Assembly (NCBI GenBank): GCA_964344935.1 | Contig: CAYFPL010000008.1 | Coordinates: forward strand, 124,001-188,000 | Direction of reading: 5' to 3' | Length of the DNA stretch: 64,000 nt | Source: GCA-2731375 sp964344935 | GTDB taxonomy: Bacteria > Pseudomonadota > Alphaproteobacteria > GCA-2731375 | In this document: one piece after another, positions 24,979 through 34,093 of the stretch | Numbering within the stretch: position 1 is the stretch's first letter | Layout of the letters: each line of letters opens with the position of its first letter | Program-made: the position numbers and the translations under genes | Notes under the pieces: model-generated | Told to the model about the DNA's origin: nothing | Database searches by the model: none | Seen by the model: only the letters and a program-made list of their open reading frames with translations

Positions 24979-26058
24979 TCAATTAGCCAAGATCGGTTCG
25001 GGTTTGCGGGTCAGGCGCAAAGGTTTTGCCCCGTTCGACGACGCCCAGATCAAGTTCAGTTCCACCTCCCGCTTGGACAAGTCCCGTGAAATGGCGGTTG
25101 AAAGAGGCCTGTCGAACAGCACCGTTTGTTCGCCCGGCGCGCCGGAAAGAACGGCGGTGCACTTAAGCTCTAATTGTTCGGGATCACCGTTGCCCTCGTC
25201 GTCGTAAAAGCTACGCAGGAAAACCAAACCATGGATCGTTCCGGCGTCGCATCCGGGCGCCACATCCACAGTGAAGCCTTCGACGGCGGTCTCGGCAAAC
25301 TTACCATGTTCGAACACCGCCGGCTTGGCGCCCACTTCGAAATGATCCGGCGCCGCCAGAACGAGAAAGCCGGTGCCTTCAATTGACGGCCGCACGCTTT
25401 CGAAAGGCGCATGAGCATCATAGGCGTCGAATACACCGCCCAGTTCGCGCCAGCCGGGGTTCAAATCTAAAAAGTGTTTGGTGCCCCAGAAGACGCCCGG
25501 TTGGTCGAAGTCGTCCATGATGATGATGCCGCCGGGCCTTACGTACCGGGCCAGGCAATGCAGATCGAAGGCGGCGTATTCATAAAGGTGATTGCCGTCG
25601 ATGAAACAAACATCGACCACGGGGCGCACCGTGTTCAACTGGGTGAACAGGGTCATCGATTCAACCGGCATATAGGAAACCACCTCGCGTAGGGGCGCGG
25701 GCCAGGTCTCCAGAATGCCTGGCACCCGGTGATTGCCGTAAGGATCGATGGTCAGCAACTGCCCGCCGTTATCGTTAGCCAGCATGGCACGGGCTGCAAC
25801 CTCGGTGGTGCCGGCATAATAAGTGCCGATTTCGACAAACAGGTTCGGGCGCACCGCCCGTACCAAACAATGCATGAAGGCACGGCTGCGGGGAACGGCC
25901 AGAGAGCGCTCGGGATAATCGGCGAAAAAAGCCTCGGCCCGTGCGAATCCGGGTGTATCCGGCAAGTCCAAAAGCTGGTCCGCCGTTGCCGCGTATTGGC
26001 GAAGATCGACGCCGACCACGTCGTCCAAGGGCTTCATTGTCACCACGCGGGTATCCAT
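24979..26058 (-). CDS. Class I SAM-dependent methyltransferase with C-terminal extension
   Basis: This protein has 359 residues. Residues 60-220 form a methyltransferase domain: FVEIGTYYAGTTEVAARAM (motif I), LLTIDPYGNH, VCFIDGNHLYEYAAFDL and GGIIIMDDFDQPG. This pattern occurs in Methyltransf_24-like and cephalosporin-hydroxylase-like proteins of glycan clusters. The C-terminal 110 residues look beta-rich and I do not recognise them. The start overlaps the upstream glycosyltransferase stop by 1 bp (TGATG). An alternative start seven codons in is possible. The substrate is unknown, probably a saccharide or glycopeptide. Confidence 0.82.
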   Translation of the reverse strand: MDTRVVTMKPLDDVVGVDLRQYAATADQLLDLPDTPGFARAEAFFADYPERSLAVPRSRAFMHCLVRAVRPNLFVEIGTYYAGTTEVAARAMLANDNGGQLLTIDPYGNHRVPGILETWPAPLREVVSYMPVESMTLFTQLNTVRPVVDVCFIDGNHLYEYAAFDLHCLARYVRPGGIIIMDDFDQPGVFWGTKHFLDLNPGWRELGGVFDAYDAHAPFESVRPSIEGTGFLVLAAPDHFEVGAKPAVFEHGKFAETAVEGFTVDVAPGCDAGTIHGLVFLRSFYDDEGNGDPEQLELKCTAVLSGAPGEQTVLFDRPLSTAISRDLSKREVELNLIWASSNGAKPLRLTRKPEPILAN

Positions 26059-27371
26059 CAGCCCACTGCCACTGCCGGTTCGGATATCTGGCGCCGCCGG
26101 GCGGCTAATTCGGCGGCTTCTTCATAGACATCCTGCCAGGCCCGAATCGTCACATCCTGGCGATAAAGTTCGTTGACACGCGAGGCGCTGGCCGCGGCCT
26201 GGGCCTGTTCTGCGGGCCAATTGTCGATGATCTCTTGGACCCTACTGCTCAATTGGCCCAGATCGTCTATGGCATGAAGATTGAATCCGTCCCGAACGAT
26301 ACGGCCATAGGGAAGCCAACTGCCGGCGACGACAATTCCGCCGCCATAGATGGTTTCCAGCATGGAGGAGCTGAAGGCATCCGTATCGGTAACCTGCACC
26401 ATAAGTTGGGTAGCCAGGCGGAAACGGGCCAATTCGCCATCATCCATGTAGTCGGTTAGCAGCCGGCAATCGATGTCAAAGGCCTTGGCCGAAGCGGCGA
26501 CCTCGTCGTTGTAGCTGTCCTCGACATTGTAGGTCATGGGCACGAAAGCGGCGATGCGCCGCCGGATATGGTCAGGCAACTGGGACAGTCCCCGCAGAAT
26601 TTCCACATGCTGCTGCCGTCGTGCAGCGGAATAGCCGACGCTGACCACGAGCCGGTCATCTTCCAGACCGTGGTCGGTACGGAATTTCGCGGCGCCACCC
26701 TCACGCTGCGCCGCGATTTCGTCCAGAAGGTCTGGTGCCAGGCCATAAAGTGCCAGCCTCACTTTGGGGGCCAGGTGACGGCCATACTTGGCCAACAGAA
26801 TTTCCCGCATCTCCACCGTGTGGATGGTGATGAAATCGGCCTGTTCTAGGGCTTCTAAATGCTTGTGATAGACATCCAGCCCATTTTCCCGGAACAGGTC
26901 CGAGCCCATGATCGACATGATTTTGGCCGTATGGCTGGGCAGATAGCGAAAGGCACTGATCCAGCGGGGATCCAGGTAGAACATCTGGCAAATATCATCG
27001 TCGCTGACGATGCCAGCATAGAGACGCGCCGTCAGATCGCTTACGACGACATCGTTCAGGTCTGCCAGATTGTATTTCTGCGAATAGAGGCCAGGGTCGA
27101 AGGACGCCAGTTCGCTGCCAGAACCCTTGTCCGCGATGCGTAGCAGGCCGGCGTCCTGATCGAATTGCACATCCAAGTCCAACCCGCCAAGGTTCGGCAT
27201 ATCGTAAAGGGCATCGAAGGCAGAGGTATCTGCCATGCCATCTTCGTTACCGGGACGGTTCAAATTTATCACGGACAATTGGTAGTCGCCGGACCAGCGC
27301 AACTGATGGGCCATGCGATGAATGAATACATAGCTACAGTGGCCAAGCATCGTGGCGCGGGTTTGAGACAT
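26058..27371 (-). CDS. Putative GT-B glycosyltransferase
   Basis: This 437-residue protein is the first gene of the minus-strand sugar operon. It has a two-Rossmann-domain feel: IMSIMGSDLFRE and ADFITIHTVEMREILLAKYG in the N-terminal half; VVSVGYSAARRQQHVEILRGL (about 235), LLTDYMDDGELARFRLATQL, and SSSMLETIYGGGIVVAGSWLPYG (about 340-360) in the C-terminal half. The last segment is like the donor-binding region of GT4/WecF-type enzymes, though no clean EX7E motif is seen. No membrane segments are present. It is transcribed from the AT-rich gap shared with the nucleotidyltransferase gene. The family call is tentative. Confidence 0.7.
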   Translation of the reverse strand: MSQTRATMLGHCSYVFIHRMAHQLRWSGDYQLSVINLNRPGNEDGMADTSAFDALYDMPNLGGLDLDVQFDQDAGLLRIADKGSGSELASFDPGLYSQKYNLADLNDVVVSDLTARLYAGIVSDDDICQMFYLDPRWISAFRYLPSHTAKIMSIMGSDLFRENGLDVYHKHLEALEQADFITIHTVEMREILLAKYGRHLAPKVRLALYGLAPDLLDEIAAQREGGAAKFRTDHGLEDDRLVVSVGYSAARRQQHVEILRGLSQLPDHIRRRIAAFVPMTYNVEDSYNDEVAASAKAFDIDCRLLTDYMDDGELARFRLATQLMVQVTDTDAFSSSMLETIYGGGIVVAGSWLPYGRIVRDGFNLHAIDDLGQLSSRVQEIIDNWPAEQAQAAASASRVNELYRQDVTIRAWQDVYEEAAELAARRRQISEPAVAVG

Positions 27372-27569
27372 TATTGGGCCAATAGTCCTTTACGGTGGTA
27401 CATCCTTAATATTCAACGACTATTGTAAACACTTCGTTAATCATGTTTGGGGCACAATAAAAAAGTGCTGATTTATTAAGATTAAGTGAGAAATGTTAAC
27501 AACTTCTCAAGTGATCCCGGTCATATTTACGCTGTTATTGTCCCCCGCCTCGCGCCTGAGGAGACGGTG
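27372..27569. promoter_or_regulatory. AT-rich divergent promoter region of the sugar locus
   Basis: This 198-bp gap separates the minus-strand nine-gene operon from the plus-strand six-gene operon, so it must hold promoters for both. It is markedly AT-rich at 27400-27520 and contains several TTAA tetramers. I could not fix a convincing -35/-10 pair and found no GG-N10-GC sigma-54 element. A GGAG ribosome site precedes the ATG at 27570. Confidence 0.55.
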
Positions 27570-28301
27570 ATGCGAGCAGTAATTTTGGCCGGCGGACTGG
27601 GCACGCGTTTGCGCCCCTTTACCGAGGTCATTCCCAAACCACTTTTGCCCCTGGGCGAACAGGCCCTGTTGGAAGTTCAGATCAGCGCCCTGAAGGCTTG
27701 TGGCTTCGACGAGATCTTCCTGGCGACCAACTATATGTCCCAATACATCGAAGCGTATCTGGATGATGGCGCTCGCTATGGCGTCAAGTTGACCTACAGC
27801 TGCGAGAAGGAGCAATTGGGAACGGCCGGCCCATTATCCTTGCTGCGTGACAGGCTGGACGAACCGTTTCTAGTGATGAATGGGGATATTCTCACCAAGC
27901 TGGATTTCCGCAGGCTCCATGACTTCGCCGGGCGGCAAAATACCGCTCTGACCATCGGCACCAAGATCATCGCAACGCCCTTCCGCTTTGGCAGCGTATC
28001 TGTAAATGGCGACGGCCTGGTCACAAATATCGAGGAGAAACCCGAATTCAAGCTGGAGATCCTGGCCGGCATCTATTGCATGAAGCCGTCCATCTTCGAG
28101 TTCATTCCCGACAACACGTTCTATGGCATGGACAACCTGATCCAGGACATGATCGCTGCCGGCTCTGGCATATCCCGCTATCTGATTAACGATTACTGGT
28201 TGGATATCGGTCAGGTCGAGGACTACTCGGTCGCAAGAGATGCTTATTTCGAACATTTCGAAACCGGGGCGGCCCCCGTGCAGGCGGCGGGGGCGGTCTA
28301 G
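27570..28301 (+). CDS. NDP-sugar nucleotidyltransferase
   Basis: This 243-residue enzyme activates a sugar-1-phosphate with an NTP. It shows the signature AGGLGTRLRPFTEVIPKPLLP at the very N-terminus (residues 6-26), FLVMNGDILTKLDF for the metal-binding Asp (about 105), and NIEEKPEFKLEILAGIY (about 150-166). I took the ATG at 27570, since GAGGAG precedes it and the next residues are the motif itself; an earlier in-frame ATG at 27486 would add 28 atypical residues. It lacks the C-terminal left-handed helix of GlmU-type enzymes. It heads the plus-strand operon and may supply the activated precursor for the whole locus. Confidence 0.92.
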   Translation: MRAVILAGGLGTRLRPFTEVIPKPLLPLGEQALLEVQISALKACGFDEIFLATNYMSQYIEAYLDDGARYGVKLTYSCEKEQLGTAGPLSLLRDRLDEPFLVMNGDILTKLDFRRLHDFAGRQNTALTIGTKIIATPFRFGSVSVNGDGLVTNIEEKPEFKLEILAGIYCMKPSIFEFIPDNTFYGMDNLIQDMIAAGSGISRYLINDYWLDIGQVEDYSVARDAYFEHFETGAAPVQAAGAV

Positions 28302-28313
28302 AGCCGGAAGCCC

Positions 28314-29234
28314 ATGAAGATCCTATTTCTAGGTGCTGTCGAATTCAGCCGCCAATGCCTATCACAGGTCATCGAATGCGGCGGCGACGTCACTGCCGTG
28401 ATGACCCTGGCCCCTGAAAATGGGGGCTTTCACGCCGACTACGCCGACCTCGGACCCCTGGCCGCCGCCCACGGCATTTCATTGCATCACATCAGGAATA
28501 TCAACGATCCCGATACAATGGATCTGATCCGAGATATCGCGCCGGACGTGATCTTTGTCTTTGGTTGGTCCCAGATCATCAAGCGACCGGTCCTTGACTT
28601 GCCGCCATTGGGCGTGATCGGCACTCATCCCACATTGCTGCCCCGGAACCGGGGCCGCCATCCCCTGATCTGGGCCCTGGTCCATGATCTGAAAGAAAGC
28701 GGCCTGACATTCTTTTATATGGATGAAGGCGCCGACAGCGGCGACATTTTGTGGCAGGGCGCCTTTCCCATTGAGCCCACTAACGATGCCGGTGATCTCT
28801 ATCGCAAGATGATTACTCTGGGAAAACAAGGTATCGCAGAGTTTCTACCACAGATGCAGGCCGGCGTTGCTCCACGGCGGCCGCAGGACCACGACAAGGC
28901 AAATTATTGGCGCAAGCGGACGGCGGCCGACGGCATCATCGATTGGGCCGCACCCAGCCGCCAGTCCTATAATCTGATCCGCGCTTTGGCCCGGCCCTAT
29001 GTGGGCGCCTCAACCATGCTGGCGGAAGACGCCGTCACAATCTGGCGTGCGACTTGTCCCGGTTCGGGTTTGCCCAAATCGGCCGCCGCTCTTCCCGCAG
29101 GAACGGTGTTCGAATGCGAGAGCGGTGGTTTGGCGGTGCGCACAGGTGATGGGCATCTGGAAATTGTGGATTGGGATGCAGGCGGTCAGACCGTCAAGCC
29201 CATGGACCGGTTCGAGGTAGTGTCATGCGCATAG
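28314..29234 (+). CDS. Formyltransferase-family protein with Asn-to-Gly change
   Basis: This 306-residue protein has the Fmt-type catalytic domain plus a C-terminal extension (OB-like, about 215-306). The usual N-x-H-x-SLLP loop reads GTHPTLLPRNRG (about residue 104), so His is kept and Asn is Gly. The loop FYMDEGADSGDIL (about 138) retains the Asp. Some polysaccharide-associated formyltransferases carry this H-P-T-L-L-P form, so it may still be active, perhaps on a different amino-sugar. It is 12 nt downstream of the nucleotidyltransferase and overlaps the PIG-L gene by 10 bp. Confidence 0.85.
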   Translation: MKILFLGAVEFSRQCLSQVIECGGDVTAVMTLAPENGGFHADYADLGPLAAAHGISLHHIRNINDPDTMDLIRDIAPDVIFVFGWSQIIKRPVLDLPPLGVIGTHPTLLPRNRGRHPLIWALVHDLKESGLTFFYMDEGADSGDILWQGAFPIEPTNDAGDLYRKMITLGKQGIAEFLPQMQAGVAPRRPQDHDKANYWRKRTAADGIIDWAAPSRQSYNLIRALARPYVGASTMLAEDAVTIWRATCPGSGLPKSAAALPAGTVFECESGGLAVRTGDGHLEIVDWDAGGQTVKPMDRFEVVSCA

Positions 29235-29905
29235 CCGCAATTGCCACCCATCCGGACGACGAAACACTGGGTTGCGGCGGAACGTTGCTGCGTCGCAAGG
29301 CGGAAGGTGACGAAATCCATTGGATAATCGTTACCGCCCTTCATACGCCGCGTTGGGGCGCGCAGGACATAGAACGTTGGCATTGTCAGGTGGAACAGGT
29401 CGGCGATGCTTATGGCTTCGCCAGCGTCCATCGTCTTGGATTTCCGTCTGCCGCCTTAGACTCTGTGCCATTGGACGAAATGATTGCTGCCTTTGGCGAT
29501 GCGCTCGATGTCATTCGGCCAGATGTGGTGATGCTGAACCATCGTGGTGATGTTCACACCGACCATCGCATCGCCTTCGATGCTGCGCTCTCGGTATTGA
29601 AGCCGATCCACATGAGTCATATGGGCATCAGCCGGATCTTGGCTTATGAGACCCTGTCATCCACAGAAGCGGCCAGCCCGGCGACAGGCGATGTATTCCT
29701 GGCTAATCATCATGTCGAAATTGGCGACCATATCGACCGCAAGATCGAGATCATGGGGCTTTACAAAACGGAGGTTCAGTCCGACCCCCTGCCCCGCGGC
29801 CCTTCGGCCATGCGTGCCCTAGCCCGCCTCCGTGGCGCGGCCGTCGGCAAGACACATGCGGAAGCCTTTATGGTGGTCCGCGATATGGACATGCTGCCAT
29901 CATGA
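29225..29905 (+). CDS. PIG-L (LmbE-like) family N-deacetylase
   Basis: This is a 226-residue zinc-dependent deacetylase from the ATG at 29225. The metal motif THPDDETLGCGG lies at residues 7-18, and HRGDVHTDHRIAFDAAL (about 106) supplies the third ligand; ILAYETLSS follows. The family removes N-acetyl groups from GlcNAc derivatives (PIG-L, MshB, BshB). It lies between two formyltransferase genes, overlapping one by 10 bp and the other by 4 bp. The gene order suggests an acetyl-to-formyl swap on the same amine (inference). Confidence 0.92.
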   Translation: MRIAAIATHPDDETLGCGGTLLRRKAEGDEIHWIIVTALHTPRWGAQDIERWHCQVEQVGDAYGFASVHRLGFPSAALDSVPLDEMIAAFGDALDVIRPDVVMLNHRGDVHTDHRIAFDAALSVLKPIHMSHMGISRILAYETLSSTEAASPATGDVFLANHHVEIGDHIDRKIEIMGLYKTEVQSDPLPRGPSAMRALARLRGAAVGKTHAEAFMVVRDMDMLPS

Positions 29906-30801
29906 CCAAGTTCATCTACTTCGGCGACGGTCTTTGGGCCACCCAATGCCTGCATCAGCTGTTGTTCGATGGACATGAACCCTTGGCCATCGTCTGCCGC
30001 ACCCGTCCGAGCGATAACAGCCTGCAGGAGTTCGCGGAGGAGCGAAACATTCCCGTCCTGGTGCCCTACAACGTCAATGCAGATGCTTTTGTGGCCCAGG
30101 TCAAGGAGCTGCGGCCCGACCTGAACATCTCCATGTCTTACAACCAGATCCTGCGTCAGCCAATCATCGACACTGCGCCGTTAGGGTTCATCAATTGCCA
30201 TGCGGGCAAGCTGCCCAGATATCGCGGCCGCAACGTCATCAATTGGGCCCTGATCAACAACGAGACCGAAATCGGGCTAAGCGTCCACTATGTGGATGAA
30301 GGTATCGATACGGGCGACATCATCCTGCAGGAATGTCTGCCCATCGCCTGGACCGACGGCTATGGCGATGTTCTGGACGCCGCGACCACCGCTTTTCCGC
30401 CATTGCTGACCCGGGCCGTTGATCTGCTGGCTGAAGGCACGGCCCCGCGCGTGCCGCAAAACCACGACCAGGCGACCTACTTCTCCGGCCGACGTGAGGG
30501 CGACGAATGGATCGACTGGCGGGAGAGTTCGCTCAATATATACAACAAAATCCGCGCCATCACCCGGCCGGGTCCCGGCGCCCGTACCTGCCTCGACGGC
30601 AACCCAATCCTGCTGTGGCGCGCCCGATACGAACGGGACTGGCCAACCTATATGGCGACACCGGGGGAAGTGGTTGGCTGCGAGACGGCCGGCATTCGGG
30701 TAAAAACAGGGGATTCCACCATCCTGTTGACGGATATTGACGGCGGCGCCGCATCATTTCCTATCGGCACCCGTTTCGAACAGGAGCATGGCGTATCATG
30801 A
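29902..30801 (+). CDS. Formyltransferase-family protein (full length)
   Basis: This 299-residue enzyme has the full set of Fmt catalytic residues: INCHAGKLPRYRG (Asn and His, about residue 97) and YVDEGIDTGDIILQ (Asp, about 132). A C-terminal domain begins around 205 (ATYFSGRREGDEWIDW) and resembles the OB fold of ArnA/Fmt-type enzymes. It is not tRNA Fmt by context, since no def gene is nearby. The expected substrate is an NDP-amino sugar. It overlaps the deacetylase upstream and the SDR gene downstream by 4 bp each. It is the third formyltransferase in the locus. Confidence 0.88.
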   Translation: MTKFIYFGDGLWATQCLHQLLFDGHEPLAIVCRTRPSDNSLQEFAEERNIPVLVPYNVNADAFVAQVKELRPDLNISMSYNQILRQPIIDTAPLGFINCHAGKLPRYRGRNVINWALINNETEIGLSVHYVDEGIDTGDIILQECLPIAWTDGYGDVLDAATTAFPPLLTRAVDLLAEGTAPRVPQNHDQATYFSGRREGDEWIDWRESSLNIYNKIRAITRPGPGARTCLDGNPILLWRARYERDWPTYMATPGEVVGCETAGIRVKTGDSTILLTDIDGGAASFPIGTRFEQEHGVS

Positions 30802-31784
30802 GTTTGAGCGTCTTGGTCACCGGCGGGGCCGGCTATGTGGGCAGTACGCTCTGTCATCTGCTGCTAGATCGCGGCCATAGAGTCAGCACTATCGACAATC
30901 TGAGTTTCGGCGGCGAGGCCTTGTTGGGTTTGCGCCATCGCGACCGCTTCAGTTTCCATCACGGCGATATCACCGATCATGATGTGGTTTCAGAACTGCT
31001 GGAGGACGGCCGTTTCGACGCTGTTGTGCACCTAGCCGCAATCGTCGGTGACCCCGCTTGCGCGCAACAGCCCGAATTGGCTACTGCGGTCAACAGGGAC
31101 GCTTCTGAACATCTGCTGACGGAGGCCCGGAAGTATGGCGTGCACCGTTTCATCTTTGCCTCCACTTGCTCCAACTATGGCCGCATGGCGGAAGGCGCAG
31201 GCTATGTGGATGAAACCTCACCCCTGGCTCCGATCTCCCTCTATGCGGAATTGAAGGTGGGTTTCGAGCAGCGCCTGATCGCGACCAATGCGTCTCACGA
31301 AACCTTCTGCCCGACAGCGATACGCTGCGCCACAGTGCATGGTCTTTCGCCCAGGATGCGCTTTGACTTGACGGTGAACGAGTTCACCCGCGATTTGGCG
31401 CGGGGCGAAGAACTGGAGATTTTCGGGCCTCAATTCTGGCGGCCCTATTGTCACGTCCGCGATATCGCGCGCGCTATCGAATTGATTCTGACCTCGGAAC
31501 CCGAATTGGTAGCGGGCGAAGTGTTCAACGTGGGCGACACCGGGGAAAACTACACCAAGCAGATGCTGGTCGATGAAATCCTCAAGGTGATCCCTGACGG
31601 CCGCATCACATACGTAGAACGGAAGGAAGATCCCCGGGACTACCGAGTCAACTTCGACAAAATCCGGAAAGTACTGGGTTTCGAGATTTCCATGACCGTG
31701 CCGGAGTCTATTGCCGCCATTCACCAGGCTCTGCATCAGGGTCTGATCAGCGAACCTTTCAATCAAAGGTATGGCAATGTCTGA
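30798..31784 (+). CDS. NAD-dependent sugar epimerase/dehydratase (extended SDR)
   Basis: This 328-residue enzyme has the Rossmann motif VTGGAGYVGSTL (residues 7-18), FDAVVHLAAIVGDP (about 73), FASTCSNYG (about 117), and the Tyr-X3-Lys pair in SLYAELKVGFEQ (about 145). The substrate-domain segment FWRPYCHVRDIARAI (about 213) is typical. The family includes epimerases, 4,6-dehydratases and reductases; the exact activity cannot be read off. It is followed by a DegT aminotransferase whose start overlaps, so it probably supplies the keto-sugar for that enzyme. Confidence 0.88.
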   Translation: MSLSVLVTGGAGYVGSTLCHLLLDRGHRVSTIDNLSFGGEALLGLRHRDRFSFHHGDITDHDVVSELLEDGRFDAVVHLAAIVGDPACAQQPELATAVNRDASEHLLTEARKYGVHRFIFASTCSNYGRMAEGAGYVDETSPLAPISLYAELKVGFEQRLIATNASHETFCPTAIRCATVHGLSPRMRFDLTVNEFTRDLARGEELEIFGPQFWRPYCHVRDIARAIELILTSEPELVAGEVFNVGDTGENYTKQMLVDEILKVIPDGRITYVERKEDPRDYRVNFDKIRKVLGFEISMTVPESIAAIHQALHQGLISEPFNQRYGNV

Positions 31785-32985
31785 TGCAGGCGTCCCCTTC
31801 CTGCCCCTCGCCGAACCATTGTTCGAGGGCAATGAATGGGCCTATCTGAAGCAATGCATCGAAACGGGCTGGGTTTCGACCGCGGGCGGTTTTGTCGACC
31901 GGTTTGAGGTGGAACTGGCCGTCGCCGCCGGGTCTCAGGGTGCCATCGCCATGGCCTCCGGCACGGCTGCCCTGCATATCGCCTTGCTTGTTGCTGGTGT
32001 CGGTGCGGACGACGAGGTTGTCATGCCGGCCATGACATTCACGGCGCCCGCAAACGCTATCCGTTATTGCGGCGCCTGGCCGGTATTCACGGATGTCTCC
32101 GCCACTGATTGGCAGCTTGATGTGGATCAGATGACTGACTTCCTAGAAGACCAATGCATGGTGCGGGATGGTAACGTGGTCAACAAGGTCACAGGCCGGC
32201 GCATCGCAGCATTGCTTGGTGTCCATTTGCTGGGCGGCACCTTTGACCGGGACGCCTTGGCGGCGCTGGCGGCGCGTTTCGAACTGCCCCTTGTGGAGGA
32301 TGCCGCCGAATGCCTCGGCGCCCGCTACAAAGACCGTCCCATTGCGGCGTCTTTGGAGACGGGTACGCCGCATTTGATTATCACGTCCTTCAATGGCAAT
32401 AAGATCATCACCACGGGTGGCGGCGGAGCCCTTTTCGCGAACGACGACGAGCTTTTGGCCAAGGCCAGACACCTCTCCTCCACAGCCAAGACTCCGGGCG
32501 CTGGTTATTACCATGACCAGGTTGGCTATAACTACCGCATGACAAACATGGCGGCGGCCTTGGGCGTGGCGCAGTTGGAGAAATTGGAAAGTTATGTCGA
32601 CCGCCGTCGGGCCATTGCCGCGGCATATTGCGATCGGCTTTCCCCTATCAAAGGCGTTCAATGCCATCCCGAACCGGCGCATTGCCGCAGCATTTTTTGG
32701 ATGTATTCCGTGGCCCTGCCGAGTGGCTTCGAGGCGGCGCTCGAGGAGATGTCAGCAAGCGGCATTCAATGCCGGCCGCTATGGCACCCGATACCAGACC
32801 TCCCCGGGTTTCAGGGTCGCTGCCACGTGGTTGGAGCCGACAATACGCGTGATCTCTGCAGGCGAGCCATCAGCCTACCCTCTTCGACGCAACTGACCAA
32901 AGCGGATGTCGAGCGGGTTTCGGGAATCTTGTCCCGGGCGGTGGATGCCGGTCAGGAGAGCCGGATCGCGTTTTCCCGCAGATAA
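31777..32985 (+). CDS. DegT/DnrJ/EryC1/StrS-family aminotransferase (second copy)
   Basis: This is a 402-residue PLP enzyme from the ATG at 31777, chosen because AAAGG lies 7 nt upstream; an ATG at 31771 is only 1 nt from it. Markers are ASGTAALHIALLVAGV, VMPAMTFTAPANAIRYC, LVEDAAECLGARY and the Schiff-base lysine in SFNGNKIITTGGGGAL (about 208-223). That last motif is typical of the LegC/perosamine-synthase branch, which aminates C4. The other copy (20704-21855) has a different lysine motif, so the two probably act on different positions or sugars. Its 3' end overlaps the convergent methyltransferase by 34 bp. Confidence 0.92.
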   Translation: MSDAGVPFLPLAEPLFEGNEWAYLKQCIETGWVSTAGGFVDRFEVELAVAAGSQGAIAMASGTAALHIALLVAGVGADDEVVMPAMTFTAPANAIRYCGAWPVFTDVSATDWQLDVDQMTDFLEDQCMVRDGNVVNKVTGRRIAALLGVHLLGGTFDRDALAALAARFELPLVEDAAECLGARYKDRPIAASLETGTPHLIITSFNGNKIITTGGGGALFANDDELLAKARHLSSTAKTPGAGYYHDQVGYNYRMTNMAAALGVAQLEKLESYVDRRRAIAAAYCDRLSPIKGVQCHPEPAHCRSIFWMYSVALPSGFEAALEEMSASGIQCRPLWHPIPDLPGFQGRCHVVGADNTRDLCRRAISLPSSTQLTKADVERVSGILSRAVDAGQESRIAFSRR

Positions 32986-34064
32986 GCGGCGAGCCCCGAA
33001 GGATGCGTGGCCGCCGGCAAATGGTCCCGTGGCGCATCCGCCGTCGATGCCCCTGCCAGCGCCACGAAATTCCTGGCCAAGCCATCCATCTGTTCCACAT
33101 CCCCGTGGATTTCAAGCACACGCCATAGATATAGAAACAGCTCGACGGCGAGATCCTTGCCGGTGCTATCTCCATTGCCGTGGGCAAAATGGGTGTTGAG
33201 CAAGCCAAGAGCAACCTGCCGTCGGAATGCCTTGTCAGACAGGGCAAAATCGACTTCCCGCGCCATGGCCTTCAGGACGATCAGGTCCTGGGCATAGTCC
33301 CGGTTCGGTTCCTCCCAGGCGATGGCGTCCTCTGCCGGGACATGCCGGCACAGGGCCGCGTGCGGCTGAAATTCCGCACCGCTCGCTTGTCCGAGGGCGG
33401 TCACCCGCGCGACAGGTTCCAGGCCGGCGCCGCTGAGCATTTCAGCAAATCCGGCGGCTGTGAACCATTCAACCTGGCGAGCCAACAGATCATCGCCTAG
33501 ACCTAGGCGTGCCGCCGGTGCCAACGACAGGGCGTCTATGTCGAAGGACTGCCGATCGGGCCGGGCATACAGCAAACGCGCCAGTTCGATGGTGAATTGC
33601 CTCAAACTGCCGGCGTCGCGGACCCTGACGAGCATTTGAGACGTCGGCCCCGTCATTATGTCCCGCAGGATCTGCAACAGAGCTAGGGGCCTTGAGACGT
33701 GATGCAGGACATCGTGCAGCCAGACGATATCGGCGGTGCCCGTTGACACGTTTTGACACAACAGATCGCCGTGCAGAACTTCGATACCGTCGATGCGTTT
33801 CTGCCGGCTGTAATTGTGTACGTGGCGAACCTTGTTTATGTCGGCATCGACCGACACGACCTGACGGGCACCGGCGCGCAAGAAAGCCAGCGACCATTCA
33901 CCGCGGCCGCAGCCATAATCGAGAACGCGGGCATGCTTGAGGGAGTCGCCGAAGATTGTTTGCAGAATTCCGACACATTGTTCGATGCGCCTGTCGTGGG
34001 GCCAATCGGGGTGACAATCCCGTTCGGTGAAATCTTCTGGGCGGGTGGAAGCTACGAGATACAT
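32952..34064 (-). CDS. SAM-dependent methyltransferase with unknown C-terminal domain
   Basis: This protein has 370 residues. The class I fold spans about 45-150: ARVLDYGCGRGEWSLAFLRAG (motif I), VVSVDADINKVRH (motif II) and ADIVWLHDVLHHVSRPLALL (motifs IV-V). The second half has no recognisable motif and is helical (about 250-350), with no membrane segments. It is 29 nt downstream of the SDR gene at 34094 on the same strand. Its 3' end overlaps the convergent DegT gene by 34 bp, an unusual tail-to-tail overlap for the locus. The likely substrate is a sugar or lipid-linked glycan (inference). Confidence 0.82.
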   Translation of the reverse strand: MYLVASTRPEDFTERDCHPDWPHDRRIEQCVGILQTIFGDSLKHARVLDYGCGRGEWSLAFLRAGARQVVSVDADINKVRHVHNYSRQKRIDGIEVLHGDLLCQNVSTGTADIVWLHDVLHHVSRPLALLQILRDIMTGPTSQMLVRVRDAGSLRQFTIELARLLYARPDRQSFDIDALSLAPAARLGLGDDLLARQVEWFTAAGFAEMLSGAGLEPVARVTALGQASGAEFQPHAALCRHVPAEDAIAWEEPNRDYAQDLIVLKAMAREVDFALSDKAFRRQVALGLLNTHFAHGNGDSTGKDLAVELFLYLWRVLEIHGDVEQMDGLARNFVALAGASTADAPRDHLPAATHPSGLAAYLRENAIRLS

Positions 34065-34093
34065 GATGCTAACTCACAAAAACTTCGGCTGTT

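Noticed and set aside
27440..27470. GGCAC...GTGCT inverted repeat and sigma-54-like TGGGGCAC in the divergent gap
   Set aside because: The arms are only 4-5 bp with an A-rich loop, and the GG-GC spacing does not fit sigma-54.
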